Of a DNA stretch of 15,190 nt, positions 6,453-12,854 are shown one piece after another. A model generated the notes under the pieces. It did not search any database. It saw nothing but the letters and a program-made list of their open reading frames with translations, and was not told where the DNA came from. Every line of letters starts with the position of its first letter. The stretch's first letter is position 1. The DNA is from Candidatus Woesearchaeota archaeon. Lineage in GTDB: Archaea > Nanobdellota > Nanobdellia > Woesearchaeales > GW2011-AR4. A program made the translations under genes and the position numbers. The DNA lies in NCBI GenBank assembly GCA_019323655.1, contig JAHWGX010000061.1:1-15190 (forward strand), given 5' to 3'.

Positions 6453-6596
6453 TTATATCTTTCCAGCCTCCCCGACTTGTTTTTTCATAAACAGCTCTAT
6501 CCTTTTAGAAAGCATTATGGCGTTGTCTTGGCAAAACCTTTGAAAACTATCATAAGTTTCAGAATCAATGCTCAGTGTAACTTTCTTTTTTGGCAT
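6453..6596 (-). CDS. Ribbon-helix-helix mini-protein, copy A
   Basis: A 47-residue protein, starting MPKKKVTLSIDSETYD. The fold pattern is the same as in copy B: strand KKVTLSI, helix A about 11-24 (SETYDSFQRFCQDN), helix B from the serine of MLSKRIELFMKK. It is the first gene of the operon with copy B and the secreted Cys-rich protein. A TATA-like box (CTTATATATAAAT, read on the opposite strand, 6625-6637) lies 29-41 bases upstream, giving a leader of roughly 10 bases. Likely a transcription factor for its own operon, possibly binding the inverted repeat at 6639-6682; that binding is inference. Divergence of the helix tails suggests the two copies may form heterodimers or differ in specificity. 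Confidence 0.75.
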   Translation of the reverse strand: MPKKKVTLSIDSETYDSFQRFCQDNAIMLSKRIELFMKKQVGEAGKI

Positions 6597-6624
6597 AGTG
6601 TTTGCCTGTTTCTATACAGTTATA

Positions 6625-6682
6625 CTTATATATAAATCTTTGTATTTCTTATTAAGTTTTAAGAAGTACTTAGAAATACAAA
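6625..6682 (-). promoter_or_regulatory. Promoter and candidate operator of the RHH operon
   Basis: The minus-strand TATA-like box is at 6625-6637. Just upstream is a perfect 11-base inverted repeat, TTTGTATTTCT (6639-6649) and AGAAATACAAA (6672-6682), with 22 bases between. Its position directly upstream of the TATA box suits a regulator-binding site, and a ribbon-helix-helix gene follows. The same stretch also lies after the stop of the gene ending at 6697, so a terminator stem is an alternative. Confidence 0.5.
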
Positions 6683-6696
6683 TAAGCACCAACCTG

Positions 6697-7338
6697 TCAG
6701 TCGTTATAATGCTGCTTCACCGATTCATCTAAAGTCTGATAAACTATCTCATTTACCTTCAATATTGTGCCCTTTTCTATAAGAAATACAAGCCTGTATG
6801 AAATTTCCTTTGAAATCTCCATATTTATAAAACATGTTTCTATGCACTGATCCGTGAAAACCCCATTTACTAAAACCGAAAAATTACCAACTTCATCAAA
6901 AACTTCTTTTGTGAGAAGGGGCTTCAGAGGCGTGATGACCAGCAGTCCATTTTCTTTGTTCCCACCCTCGCTTTTTTTATCTGCCGCCGCCATGCTAGTA
7001 ATACTGACTAACCCTTTTTTATATTCCCCTTTTTTGCCTATATTTTCATATACCAATAATGTTTGCCCTTTTCCGGTATCAATGTAAATCTTGACCTGGC
7101 CCTCCCCAATTATTTCTCCTGAAATCCTGAAGGAGGTTACAGTAAAGGGAGTTATGTTATTTGAAGCTAAAATAAAGTTCTGGCTTTCATTAAGTTCGAG
7201 CTTTAATTTTTGCCTGTTGATATCTGTCGGCACATATCCTGTAATTGCCGGCTTATAGAACAATGATACAATTAAAGCCGAAATCAGCAATATCCCAAAA
7301 GAAAGCTGGATTTTATGCCCCAATTCCATTTTATGCAT
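6697..7338 (-). CDS. Membrane-anchored exported protein with K-P-x-I-T-G-Y anchor
   Basis: A 213-residue protein with one N-terminal hydrophobic helix (about residues 10-28, IQLSFGILLISALIVSLFY) followed at once by KPAITGYV, a pattern typical of DPANN archaeal exported proteins. The outer part looks beta-rich: LKLELNESQNFILASN, FTVTSFRISGEIIGEGQVKIYID, and a Cys pair CIETC near 165-169. No enzyme motif is seen. A weak TATA-like run at 7359-7366 is about 25 bases upstream of the ATG at 7338; the internal ATG four residues in is a second possible start. The stop lies just upstream of the RHH operon. Probably a cell-surface or envelope protein of unknown job. Confidence 0.6.
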   Translation of the reverse strand: MHKMELGHKIQLSFGILLISALIVSLFYKPAITGYVPTDINRQKLKLELNESQNFILASNNITPFTVTSFRISGEIIGEGQVKIYIDTGKGQTLLVYENIGKKGEYKKGLVSITSMAAADKKSEGGNKENGLLVITPLKPLLTKEVFDEVGNFSVLVNGVFTDQCIETCFINMEISKEISYRLVFLIEKGTILKVNEIVYQTLDESVKQHYND

Positions 7339-7457
7339 CCCGGACGTCCCTTAGAAAATTTAAAAAACCGTGCAGAATTTGATAATTACTGCATAGGTTT
7401 TTGTTTTCCTAACAGCCGTTAACCTCTTTTGATCTCTAAAACTTAAAGGCAGTGCGA

Positions 7458-7730
7458 TTAGTTATTACGAACTTGGGATCGATTTTTTTCCAAATCAGTA
7501 ATGATTTTCATAAAGTTCTCTTTTAAATAGCCCCGTTTGTCTTTGGCAGCTTTAGCAATCTCCTTGGATATTTTGTCTATATCCCCGATATCCCAAACAG
7601 ATTTTACAGTTTCTACCCTTTTATAAAACAGCTTTTTGTCTATCCTGCTGTTCTCAAGCAGTGCATCTGCCAGATGCTTCCAAAAAAATACCTCATTCAG
7701 AATATCATTGCCCATTAAATAAGCGGACAT
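7458..7730 (-). CDS. Small unknown helical protein
   Basis: A 90-residue predicted soluble protein, rich in charged residues and probably all-helical (MGNDILNEVFFWKHLADALL, then lysine-rich runs and KENFMKIITDLEKNR). No family recognised and no motif seen. It reads divergently from the acyltransferase-like operon: about 145 bases separate their starts. It has a weak AT-rich box upstream and no Shine-Dalgarno. Coding potential is judged from plausible amino-acid composition and length, with a 119-base gap before the next gene downstream on the same strand. Confidence 0.5.
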   Translation of the reverse strand: MSAYLMGNDILNEVFFWKHLADALLENSRIDKKLFYKRVETVKSVWDIGDIDKISKEIAKAAKDKRGYLKENFMKIITDLEKNRSQVRNN

Positions 7731-7874
7731 GTTTTATATTAAATATGTTTATTCTAAAATGTTCCACTTTTACTTGAATGTGTTGCACTTAATCAAAAAG
7801 AAAGCTGAAGAAACAGCCTTTTTTTGGACAACCTTCCGGTAGTTTTTTTTAAGTTTAACCCTCAGGCATCCTTT

Positions 7875-8573
7875 ATGTTAGAGCCCCCGCAGGTTCACAA
7901 AGAACTGCAGCACAATCTGGATCCAGAGCAGTTCTGCAGGAAAGGACACCATGGAGTGGAGTTTAGGGAGGTTTATAAAAACAGCTATGAAGGGCGCAGG
8001 ATCCTGAAGCAGATTTATGGCTTGAGGGCAGAGGTATATGCTGTGCTTGGATGGATACTCCATTCCGGCGCCAAGCTGATTAATGATGAGTTTGACGGTG
8101 TTCCTTATTCTACGCATTATGCCCTGATTGAGAACGGGCAGGTGATTGGCGCGCATAGGATGACAAAATATTCTGATAGCTTTAAACTGCCTTTTCTTAA
8201 GGAAGGGAGTGACCCAGATCTGTTCGGGGTCCCAAATGAACGGGTCTCAGAAGCAAACAGGCTGCTAATCAAGCAGGACAGGAAATACCCCGGCTGTGCA
8301 AAACAATTGCTGTTTAATACAACAAACTATGAGCTGGAGAACCACTCCCAAGCTGTTGTCAGCATAGGATTTTCATATCATCTCGGCTTTTTCGAATTCA
8401 TGGGCTACAGGGCTGTAAGTAAGGAACTGGAATGCGTTCTTGACAGGAGCGGCGACAAAACAATAACGAGAAAAGGGACTCCTGTAGTTGCAACCCCCTA
8501 CACCTTAAACCGAAATTTAGATTTGGATAAATACAATTTAAAGAGGGAGTTTGTGGTGATAAAAAATGGGTAA
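7875..8573 (+). CDS. LuxI/FeeM-fold N-acyltransferase-like protein
   Basis: A GNAT-related protein with the signature of acyl-homoserine-lactone and N-acyl amino acid synthases. From an upstream TTG (7824, 249 residues) the key residues are R68, Y72 and W77 (compare LuxI R24-F28-W34), the pair D88-x-x-D91 in NDEFDG, R112 in GQVIGAHRM, and E143-x-x-R146 in SEANRLLI (compare LuxI D45-x-x-D48 and E-x-x-R). Such enzymes move an acyl group from an acyl carrier to an amino-acid-type amine. The start at ATG 7875 (232 residues) is preferred because a T-rich TATA-like run ends about 18-30 bases before it; TTG 7824 is possible. The gene overlaps the E1-like gene by 8 bases. Product and acyl donor are unknown; function beyond the fold is inference. 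Confidence 0.7.
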   Translation: MLEPPQVHKELQHNLDPEQFCRKGHHGVEFREVYKNSYEGRRILKQIYGLRAEVYAVLGWILHSGAKLINDEFDGVPYSTHYALIENGQVIGAHRMTKYSDSFKLPFLKEGSDPDLFGVPNERVSEANRLLIKQDRKYPGCAKQLLFNTTNYELENHSQAVVSIGFSYHLGFFEFMGYRAVSKELECVLDRSGDKTITRKGTPVVATPYTLNRNLDLDKYNLKREFVVIKNG

Positions 8574-9405
8574 GAGATATAATGAACTTTTTATGAGAAA
8601 CATCGGAATTTTAACAGGGGAGGAACAAAATAAGCTGAGAAAAACCTGCATAGCTATTGCAGGGGTTGGAGGTGTCGGAGGCATCCAGATTGTTATGCTG
8701 GCAAGAGCAGGCATCGGAAAAATCAATATTGCGGATCCGGATACATTCCAGTTATCCGACAGGAATAGGCAATACGGAGCTCATGAGTCCACAGTCAGCA
8801 TGAACAAGGCGGAAGTTATGAAGGGCATAATTGAGGATATAAACCCATACTGCGAGGTCAATATTTTTAGCGGAGGGGTCAATAAAGATAATGTAAAAGA
8901 CTTTGTTAAAAATGCAGATGTTGTTATCGATGCTATAGAATACTTCACTGCAGAGGAAAAAGCAAGGCTGCATAAGGAGTCCAGAAACCAGGGCAAATAT
9001 GTTTTTACGTCCCCTATAGTAGGGTTTGGCTCTTCACTGCTGGTATTTGACCCAGAGGGCATGACTTTTGAAGAATATTTTAACCTGGATGGCAAAAATA
9101 AAAAATTGAGTTTTGAAAAGTATTGCCCTGTCTACCCGGACTATCTAAGTGAGAGCCTTTATAGAGACGCAGTGAATAAAAAAAGGCCAATACCGTCTTT
9201 TTCTGCCTCAACTGCAATATCTGCGGCATTGTTGGCAACAAATGTTATCTTATTTTTGCTAAACAGGAAAAAACCGGCAACTGCGCCTCATTGCATATTA
9301 GTTGATTTCTACAGGCAGAAGTTTGATATTATAAAGATTGGAAAAAATGGAACGCAAAGAAAAAACATGGAACGCAAAGGAGGAATGGAAGCAATTTTGG
9401 AATGA
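8566..9405 (+). CDS. E1/ThiF-like adenylyltransferase
   Basis: A 279-residue protein of the ThiF/MoeB/E1 superfamily, which activates a C-terminal or carboxyl group as an adenylate. Visible: RNIGILTGEEQ (11-21), glycine loop GVGGVGG (33-39), nucleotide-contact aspartates IADPD (55-59), the arginine finger-like RNRQYGA (66-72), K81 in NKAEVM, and D122 in VVIDAIEYF. A hydrophobic stretch about 215-232 follows. No ubiquitin-like or ThiS/MoaD-like partner gene is present nearby. The tail from about 263 onward (QRKNMERKGG) overlaps the methyltransferase start. In biosynthetic clusters E1-like proteins activate amino acids or peptides; sitting between an acyltransferase and a methyltransferase, it probably activates a carboxylate of the product. 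The specific substrate is unknown. Confidence 0.8.
   Translation: MGKRYNELFMRNIGILTGEEQNKLRKTCIAIAGVGGVGGIQIVMLARAGIGKINIADPDTFQLSDRNRQYGAHESTVSMNKAEVMKGIIEDINPYCEVNIFSGGVNKDNVKDFVKNADVVIDAIEYFTAEEKARLHKESRNQGKYVFTSPIVGFGSSLLVFDPEGMTFEEYFNLDGKNKKLSFEKYCPVYPDYLSESLYRDAVNKKRPIPSFSASTAISAALLATNVILFLLNRKKPATAPHCILVDFYRQKFDIIKIGKNGTQRKNMERKGGMEAILE
9347..9379 (+). repeat. 13-base direct repeat in the E1/methyltransferase overlap
   Basis: ATGGAACGCAAAG occurs at 9347-9359 and again at 9367-9379. The first copy is the methyltransferase start; the second is in the frame of the E1-like tail, giving M-E-R-K in both proteins. A short duplication probably lengthened this overlap. Confidence 0.6.
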
Positions 9406-10045
9406 GTTTGCGATAAGCTCCTATGATAATATCTGCCTGCTTAAAGAATACAATAAGCTGCTCGATAAAATAAGCCTTATGGTAGGCAGCGGCAAGCGCG
9501 TGTTAGACGCAGGCTGCGGAACAGGAAACCTTGCTGCCAGGCTTGCAAAAAATAACAAAGTAACTGCCGTGGATTTCAGCCGGGAAATGCTGAGGGTAGC
9601 AAAAGAAAAAACAAGAAAGCTCCCCCAAGTCGAGGTAATGGAAGGCGATGTCACATCATTGGAATCTGAAGGCAGCGCTTTTAATGTTGTTGTATCTGTG
9701 AACGTATTGCTTAATCTGGACAACCCTGAAAAATCAATTCGGGAATCTTACAGGGTCCTGAAGGAGAAAGGGGCATTAATAGTGTCATGCCCTGTCTCTG
9801 GCGTAAAGCTCTCAAAAGAGCTTGCGGATAAAGCATATAGCGATACCTATAAACTGAACGAAAACAGGGAAAAAATAACAGAACTCCTAAGATTTAACAG
9901 GCTCCTGTTTAAAAATGGCGGGATTAAGTTTAAGCCGACTGAACAGGAAATCACTGATTTAATTAAAAAGGAAGGGTTTAAGATAGTGTCCGCAGAAAAA
10001 ATATACTACGGGTCTAACGTTCTTATTCATGCAGTAAAAACCTGA
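9347..10045 (+). CDS. SAM-dependent class I methyltransferase
   Basis: A 232-residue Rossmann-fold methyltransferase. Residues 52-60 give motif I VLDAGCGTG, with the acidic loop VDFS (D76) and VEVMEGDV (about 95-102), then the post-II stretch FNVVVSVNVLLNLDNP and a later KEKGALIVS strand. ATG 9347 is preferred over TTG 9338. The gene lies 59 bases inside the end of the E1-like gene, so it is probably coupled to it. The overlap region holds a 13-base direct repeat (ATGGAACGCAAAG at 9347-9359 and 9367-9379). The C-terminal part (KLNENREKITELLRF, IYYGSNVLIHAVK) is not diagnostic of a substrate. It ends 9 bases from the convergent V4R gene. It would methylate the product of the two upstream enzymes; substrate unknown. 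Confidence 0.8.
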   Translation: MERKEKTWNAKEEWKQFWNEFAISSYDNICLLKEYNKLLDKISLMVGSGKRVLDAGCGTGNLAARLAKNNKVTAVDFSREMLRVAKEKTRKLPQVEVMEGDVTSLESEGSAFNVVVSVNVLLNLDNPEKSIRESYRVLKEKGALIVSCPVSGVKLSKELADKAYSDTYKLNENREKITELLRFNRLLFKNGGIKFKPTEQEITDLIKKEGFKIVSAEKIYYGSNVLIHAVKT

Positions 10046-10054
10046 ATAACAAAC

Positions 10055-11275
10055 CTAGATAACAAAATTATTCGCAGTTACCTTTTCCTCAATAAGGCTT
10101 AGGTACCTTTTCTCCAGCCCGCGGCAAATATCAGATTTTTGTCTTTTTACCTCGTACAAACAATATTCATCCCCCCTGGCAATACATTTTGTTTCTTCAG
10201 ATTCCATAGGCTCTTCAAAAAATGCTTCGCACATCCCGCTTATCAAGCCTGAAACATAATTGTCCAGGGGATAATCGGTTTTTCCGAATAGTTCCCTGTA
10301 GTAGAATGGTGTAGGGTTGTACAAGGACTTGAAGCATGCTGTTTTATTTTTGAATTCCACCTTTTCCAAGGCACCGATACCAAAACCTGTAAGCCCCATC
10401 TGCTCAAGGACAGATTGGAACAAGCTATTGTCTTTTTTAAATCCGTATTTTTCCACCTGAAACAAAACTGCTTCTCTCGATTGCACTCTGCCAAGATGGT
10501 ACAAAATGCTGTTCACTCCATTATCAAATTTTTCTTGGAACTCCCTAATAAGGAATGCCATGCTTATTGACGGAAAAGTAAAAGCCCCGGTATTCCAGAT
10601 TGTGAACATACCCCTATCCCAGCCCATCATGTCATGCCCCTCCACTTTTTTAATTAATTCCCCGGAGAATTCAGGCAATTTTCTGTTTTTGAAGGGTTTA
10701 GAGAAGATATCCTCAGTGCAGCCTGAGAAAGCAGGCTCTTCTCCAGCCATATCATCTTTTTTTGACTTAATGTAACAGCTGTTGCTGTGCTTTATGATGC
10801 AGCTGGTTTCTTCTGAAGCCATTTTGCAGTTAAAAATAATCTCAGCCAGGCCGCAGCAGATTCCCTCGATGAAGGGGTTTGAGTTTTCGTTGCCAAATCC
10901 GAACAATTTTGCATGCATCCTGCACAAAGGGGAATTCTTCAGCTGGAATATTATTTCTTTAAAAGACCTGTTGATGCTTGCTATTTTTATGTCTCCGTAA
11001 CAGTAAATGCCAAGGTATTTCAATATCAGCTCCAGCTCCTGCTGATTTAATGTTCCGGAGGGAAACCACAAATTTACCATTGCCTTAATCTGCCTTTTTC
11101 CAAGCTCTTTTGATAAGTTAAAAGCAGAGCCGCCATACTTGAGTTTCAGTATATGAAAGAAAACCGCCGCATTTGGCAAACTGATTATGTTATTAGGAAA
11201 ACCAAAAGTAAAAAAGTTCCCCCCCTGATATTTGATTTTGCCATCCTTGATCAGACTATAAACAAACCTATCCAT
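10055..11275 (-). CDS. Tandem V4R-domain protein
   Basis: A 406-residue protein with an internal duplication. Each half ends in a V4R (4-vinyl reductase) signature: FIEGICCGLAEIIFNC followed by E-E-T-S-C-I and N-S-C (about residues 135-167), and YVSGLISGMCEAFFEE followed by E-E-T-K-C-I and E-Y-C-L (about 340-373). The paired cysteines may hold a metal or small ligand. The first half starts GFPNNIISLPNAAVFFHIL, the second GAFTFPSISMAFLIREF. V4R domains occur in small-molecule sensing and in bacteriochlorophyll and polyketide-linked proteins. The start overlaps the KaiC-like gene by 8 bases (ATGGATAG), so the two are coupled. It converges on the methyltransferase. Role as a ligand sensor for the KaiC-like ATPase is inference. 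Confidence 0.8.
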   Translation of the reverse strand: MDRFVYSLIKDGKIKYQGGNFFTFGFPNNIISLPNAAVFFHILKLKYGGSAFNLSKELGKRQIKAMVNLWFPSGTLNQQELELILKYLGIYCYGDIKIASINRSFKEIIFQLKNSPLCRMHAKLFGFGNENSNPFIEGICCGLAEIIFNCKMASEETSCIIKHSNSCYIKSKKDDMAGEEPAFSGCTEDIFSKPFKNRKLPEFSGELIKKVEGHDMMGWDRGMFTIWNTGAFTFPSISMAFLIREFQEKFDNGVNSILYHLGRVQSREAVLFQVEKYGFKKDNSLFQSVLEQMGLTGFGIGALEKVEFKNKTACFKSLYNPTPFYYRELFGKTDYPLDNYVSGLISGMCEAFFEEPMESEETKCIARGDEYCLYEVKRQKSDICRGLEKRYLSLIEEKVTANNFVI

Positions 11276-11990
11276 TTTTTTTGCTATGGATGATTATCCC
11301 TCCCCCGCTTATTTCGAGAGGAAATGAATCAGGATTATTTTTTGTGGAGCGCATTTTCCTGACTTTAAGCTGCCTTGAATAATCCCCCCCCATAGTCATG
11401 TAGTCTATCTTTATGACTCCATCGCAGAGAAATTCTGAAACGCCGTCTTTTGAAAGCCTTTCACTGCCCTCTCCTGTCTCAGAAATTAATATTTTTGTGA
11501 TTGCGGTGTATTTCTGGAGCCTTTTAATCAGCCTGTAAATAACGCTCTTTATCCAGAGCTTGTCTGAGAGGGGCTTTTCGCCCTCTTCAAAGCTGATAAT
11601 GTTATTTGCGTAGGTGTCTAAAGAATCTATAACAAGCCTTTTTATCTTGTAATCTTTTATTGCATCATCAATCATTTTGATGAGAATGCTTTCATTCAGT
11701 TTTTCCTGCTCGGGCAGGGTTTTAATGATTACCTTGTTGTTTTCCCTTAGGTTCTTAAGGCTCATCCCCAACTGGTTTGCCTGCATTATCAGGTTTGAGG
11801 GAGTTTCTTCAAATGTTATGATAAGCCCCGGCTCATTAAATCTCGAAGCGCCGTTTTTTAGAAACTCTATCCCAAAGATTGTCTTGCCTGTCCCCGGAGA
11901 GCCGCTTAAAAGAACATTATAACCCCGGGGTATGCCTTCTTCAACTAATCTGTCAAATCCCCTGATGCCTGTTTTGACTCTCTTTATCAT
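11268..11990 (-). CDS. KaiC-like RecA-fold ATPase, single domain
   Basis: A 240-residue KaiC/RadA-family ATPase. Motifs: GIRGFDRLVEEGIPRG (8-23), Walker A GSPGTGKT (30-37), the catalytic pair EE (61-62) in ITFEETP, Walker B LVIDSLD (119-125), and the late R-K-M-R (211-214) with FPLEISGGG closing. Cyanobacterial clock KaiC has two such domains; archaeal single-domain forms (KaiC-like, FlaH-like) are signalling or motility regulators. Its end overlaps the V4R gene by 8 bases and the AbrB-like gene is 39 bases upstream, so the three genes are one operon. It may gate a regulatory switch through ATP hydrolysis; this is inferred from family. Confidence 0.85.
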   Translation of the reverse strand: MIKRVKTGIRGFDRLVEEGIPRGYNVLLSGSPGTGKTIFGIEFLKNGASRFNEPGLIITFEETPSNLIMQANQLGMSLKNLRENNKVIIKTLPEQEKLNESILIKMIDDAIKDYKIKRLVIDSLDTYANNIISFEEGEKPLSDKLWIKSVIYRLIKRLQKYTAITKILISETGEGSERLSKDGVSEFLCDGVIKIDYMTMGGDYSRQLKVRKMRSTKNNPDSFPLEISGGGIIIHSKKNG

Positions 11991-12029
11991 TTTAATCTTC
12001 TATCTGTAATCTTCCCTATAACCCAATAG

Positions 12030-12344
12030 TCATTTATCTATAACATAAAACATAATAATCTTGCCTTTTGAGTCTATCCTTAAACACTTCACAATGCTCC
12101 GTGACCCTATCCCCTTGGCGATATTGCGCGGCACCCTTAAATATTTTGTGTTCCCCTTCCCTCTGGATACTATGTTGGTCCCTATGTCTGCGGAATCTTC
12201 CGAGAACAGGTGCATATTTGTAATGTGGCCCCTTAACAGCAAAGCCTCCTCGTAATCTATTGAAACCGTATATTCCACTTTATTGTTTGCTGTTATTCTG
12301 GTGCTCTTAACAGACCCCATATCGCCTATGTTTTTATTCTGCAT
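12030..12344 (-). CDS. Small AbrB/SpoVT-like protein
   Basis: A 104-residue protein, first in the operon with the KaiC-like and V4R genes. The core (residues about 57-85) reads NIVSRGKGNTKYLRVP, then RNIAKGIGSRSIVKCLRI, resembling the swapped-hairpin AbrB/SpoVT fold (strand, V-P-x-x-I-x-x-x-x-G turn, strand). The N-terminal 50 residues (TRITANNKVEYTVSIDYEEA) are predicted beta-rich and unassigned. A TATA-like run (12369-12378 on the opposite strand, 25-34 bases upstream of the ATG) is weak. Likely a DNA-binding regulator for the operon; the fold call is tentative. Confidence 0.55.
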   Translation of the reverse strand: MQNKNIGDMGSVKSTRITANNKVEYTVSIDYEEALLLRGHITNMHLFSEDSADIGTNIVSRGKGNTKYLRVPRNIAKGIGSRSIVKCLRIDSKGKIIMFYVIDK

Positions 12345-12467
12345 ATTTAAACTTTAGTTGTCACTTTGATATGTAAAACCAAAATAACAATATAGAACAT
12401 TAGTCCCGCTCAAGCTCATAAACTACAAATACGGCACTTCTTGTTATTTCAACAGGAGCTGATTGTG

Positions 12468-12776
12468 ATGAAACCCGCAGCCGGAATTTCCCAAGGGGAA
12501 ATAAAACAAGCCTATGGCAAAGAAAAAGGCGGAAGGGTTAAACAGCGCCTGCTGATAATCTTAAAGGCTTTAAGATTAAATGCAAATATTTCATCCAATC
12601 TGTGATTGGCGGTTGAGATGCAAAAATCTTATAGCGAATATCCCTATTCTCAGAAATCCTGCCTCGGGCATTAGAGCGGGCAATCCCCGTCTGTGGCTGG
12701 TGGTTTCGGATTTCTGTTGAAAAAAGATTCTTGGGCTGATGGAATAGGCTTAAGCCTTTTCTTATATTCCCCATAA
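12468..12776 (+). pseudogene. Decayed IS630-like transposase remnant
   Basis: An open frame at 12468-12605 reads MKPAAGISQGEIKQAYGKEK then GRVKQRLLIILKALRLNANI, much like the helix-turn-helix start of IS630-type transposases. After a stop, a frame shifted by one (12601-12720) continues with CDWRLRCKNLIANIP, LRNPASGIRAGNPRL, reminiscent of the W-x-x-R-x-x-x-E-G and R-S-G-R-P region. The third frame (to 12776) gives VAGGFGFLLKKDSWADG, reminiscent of the G-F-S-x-K-K region. No catalytic DDE domain is present and three frames are needed, so this is a dead fragment. The stretch 12345-12854 otherwise holds no intact gene. Terminal inverted repeats of the element were not identified. Confidence 0.4.
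12557..12716 (+). repeat. Three short perfect hairpins
   Basis: Perfect stems lie in the same stretch: AATCTTAAA/TTTAAGATT (12557-12577, 3-base loop), CCAATC/GATTGG (12595-12609, 3-base loop) and CAGAAATCC/GGATTTCTG (12651-12716, 48-base interior). They could be part of a structured RNA, but the underlying sequence also reads as a transposase fragment, so coincidence or relict structure is possible. Confidence 0.35.
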
Positions 12777-12841
12777 TAATAACCTTTATATGCTAGTGCA
12801 GAAAACCCCTGCTGGTAATTTCTTTAATAAGAGAAAGTGGC

Positions 12842-12848
12842 GAGGTGA
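12842..12848 (+). promoter_or_regulatory. Shine-Dalgarno site that sets the ParA start
   Basis: GAGGTGA lies 6 bases before the GTG at 12855 and matches the anti-Shine-Dalgarno end of archaeal 16S rRNA well, supporting the GTG start. A TATA-like CTTTATATG at 12784-12792 would give a leader of about 40 bases. Confidence 0.6.
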
Positions 12849-12854
12849 ACTGCA

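Noticed and set aside
6408..6635. Plus-strand reading frame of 75 codons
   Set aside because: Phenylalanine-rich shadow of the two ribbon-helix-helix genes on the other strand.
12538..12774. Minus-strand reading frame of 78 codons
   Set aside because: Antisense to the transposase relic and not coding-like; no start signal of note.
12400..12780. A large structured RNA such as RNase P or SRP RNA
   Set aside because: Stable short stems exist, but no conserved RNase P or SRP core sequence was seen, and the same bases read as a transposase-like protein in three frames.
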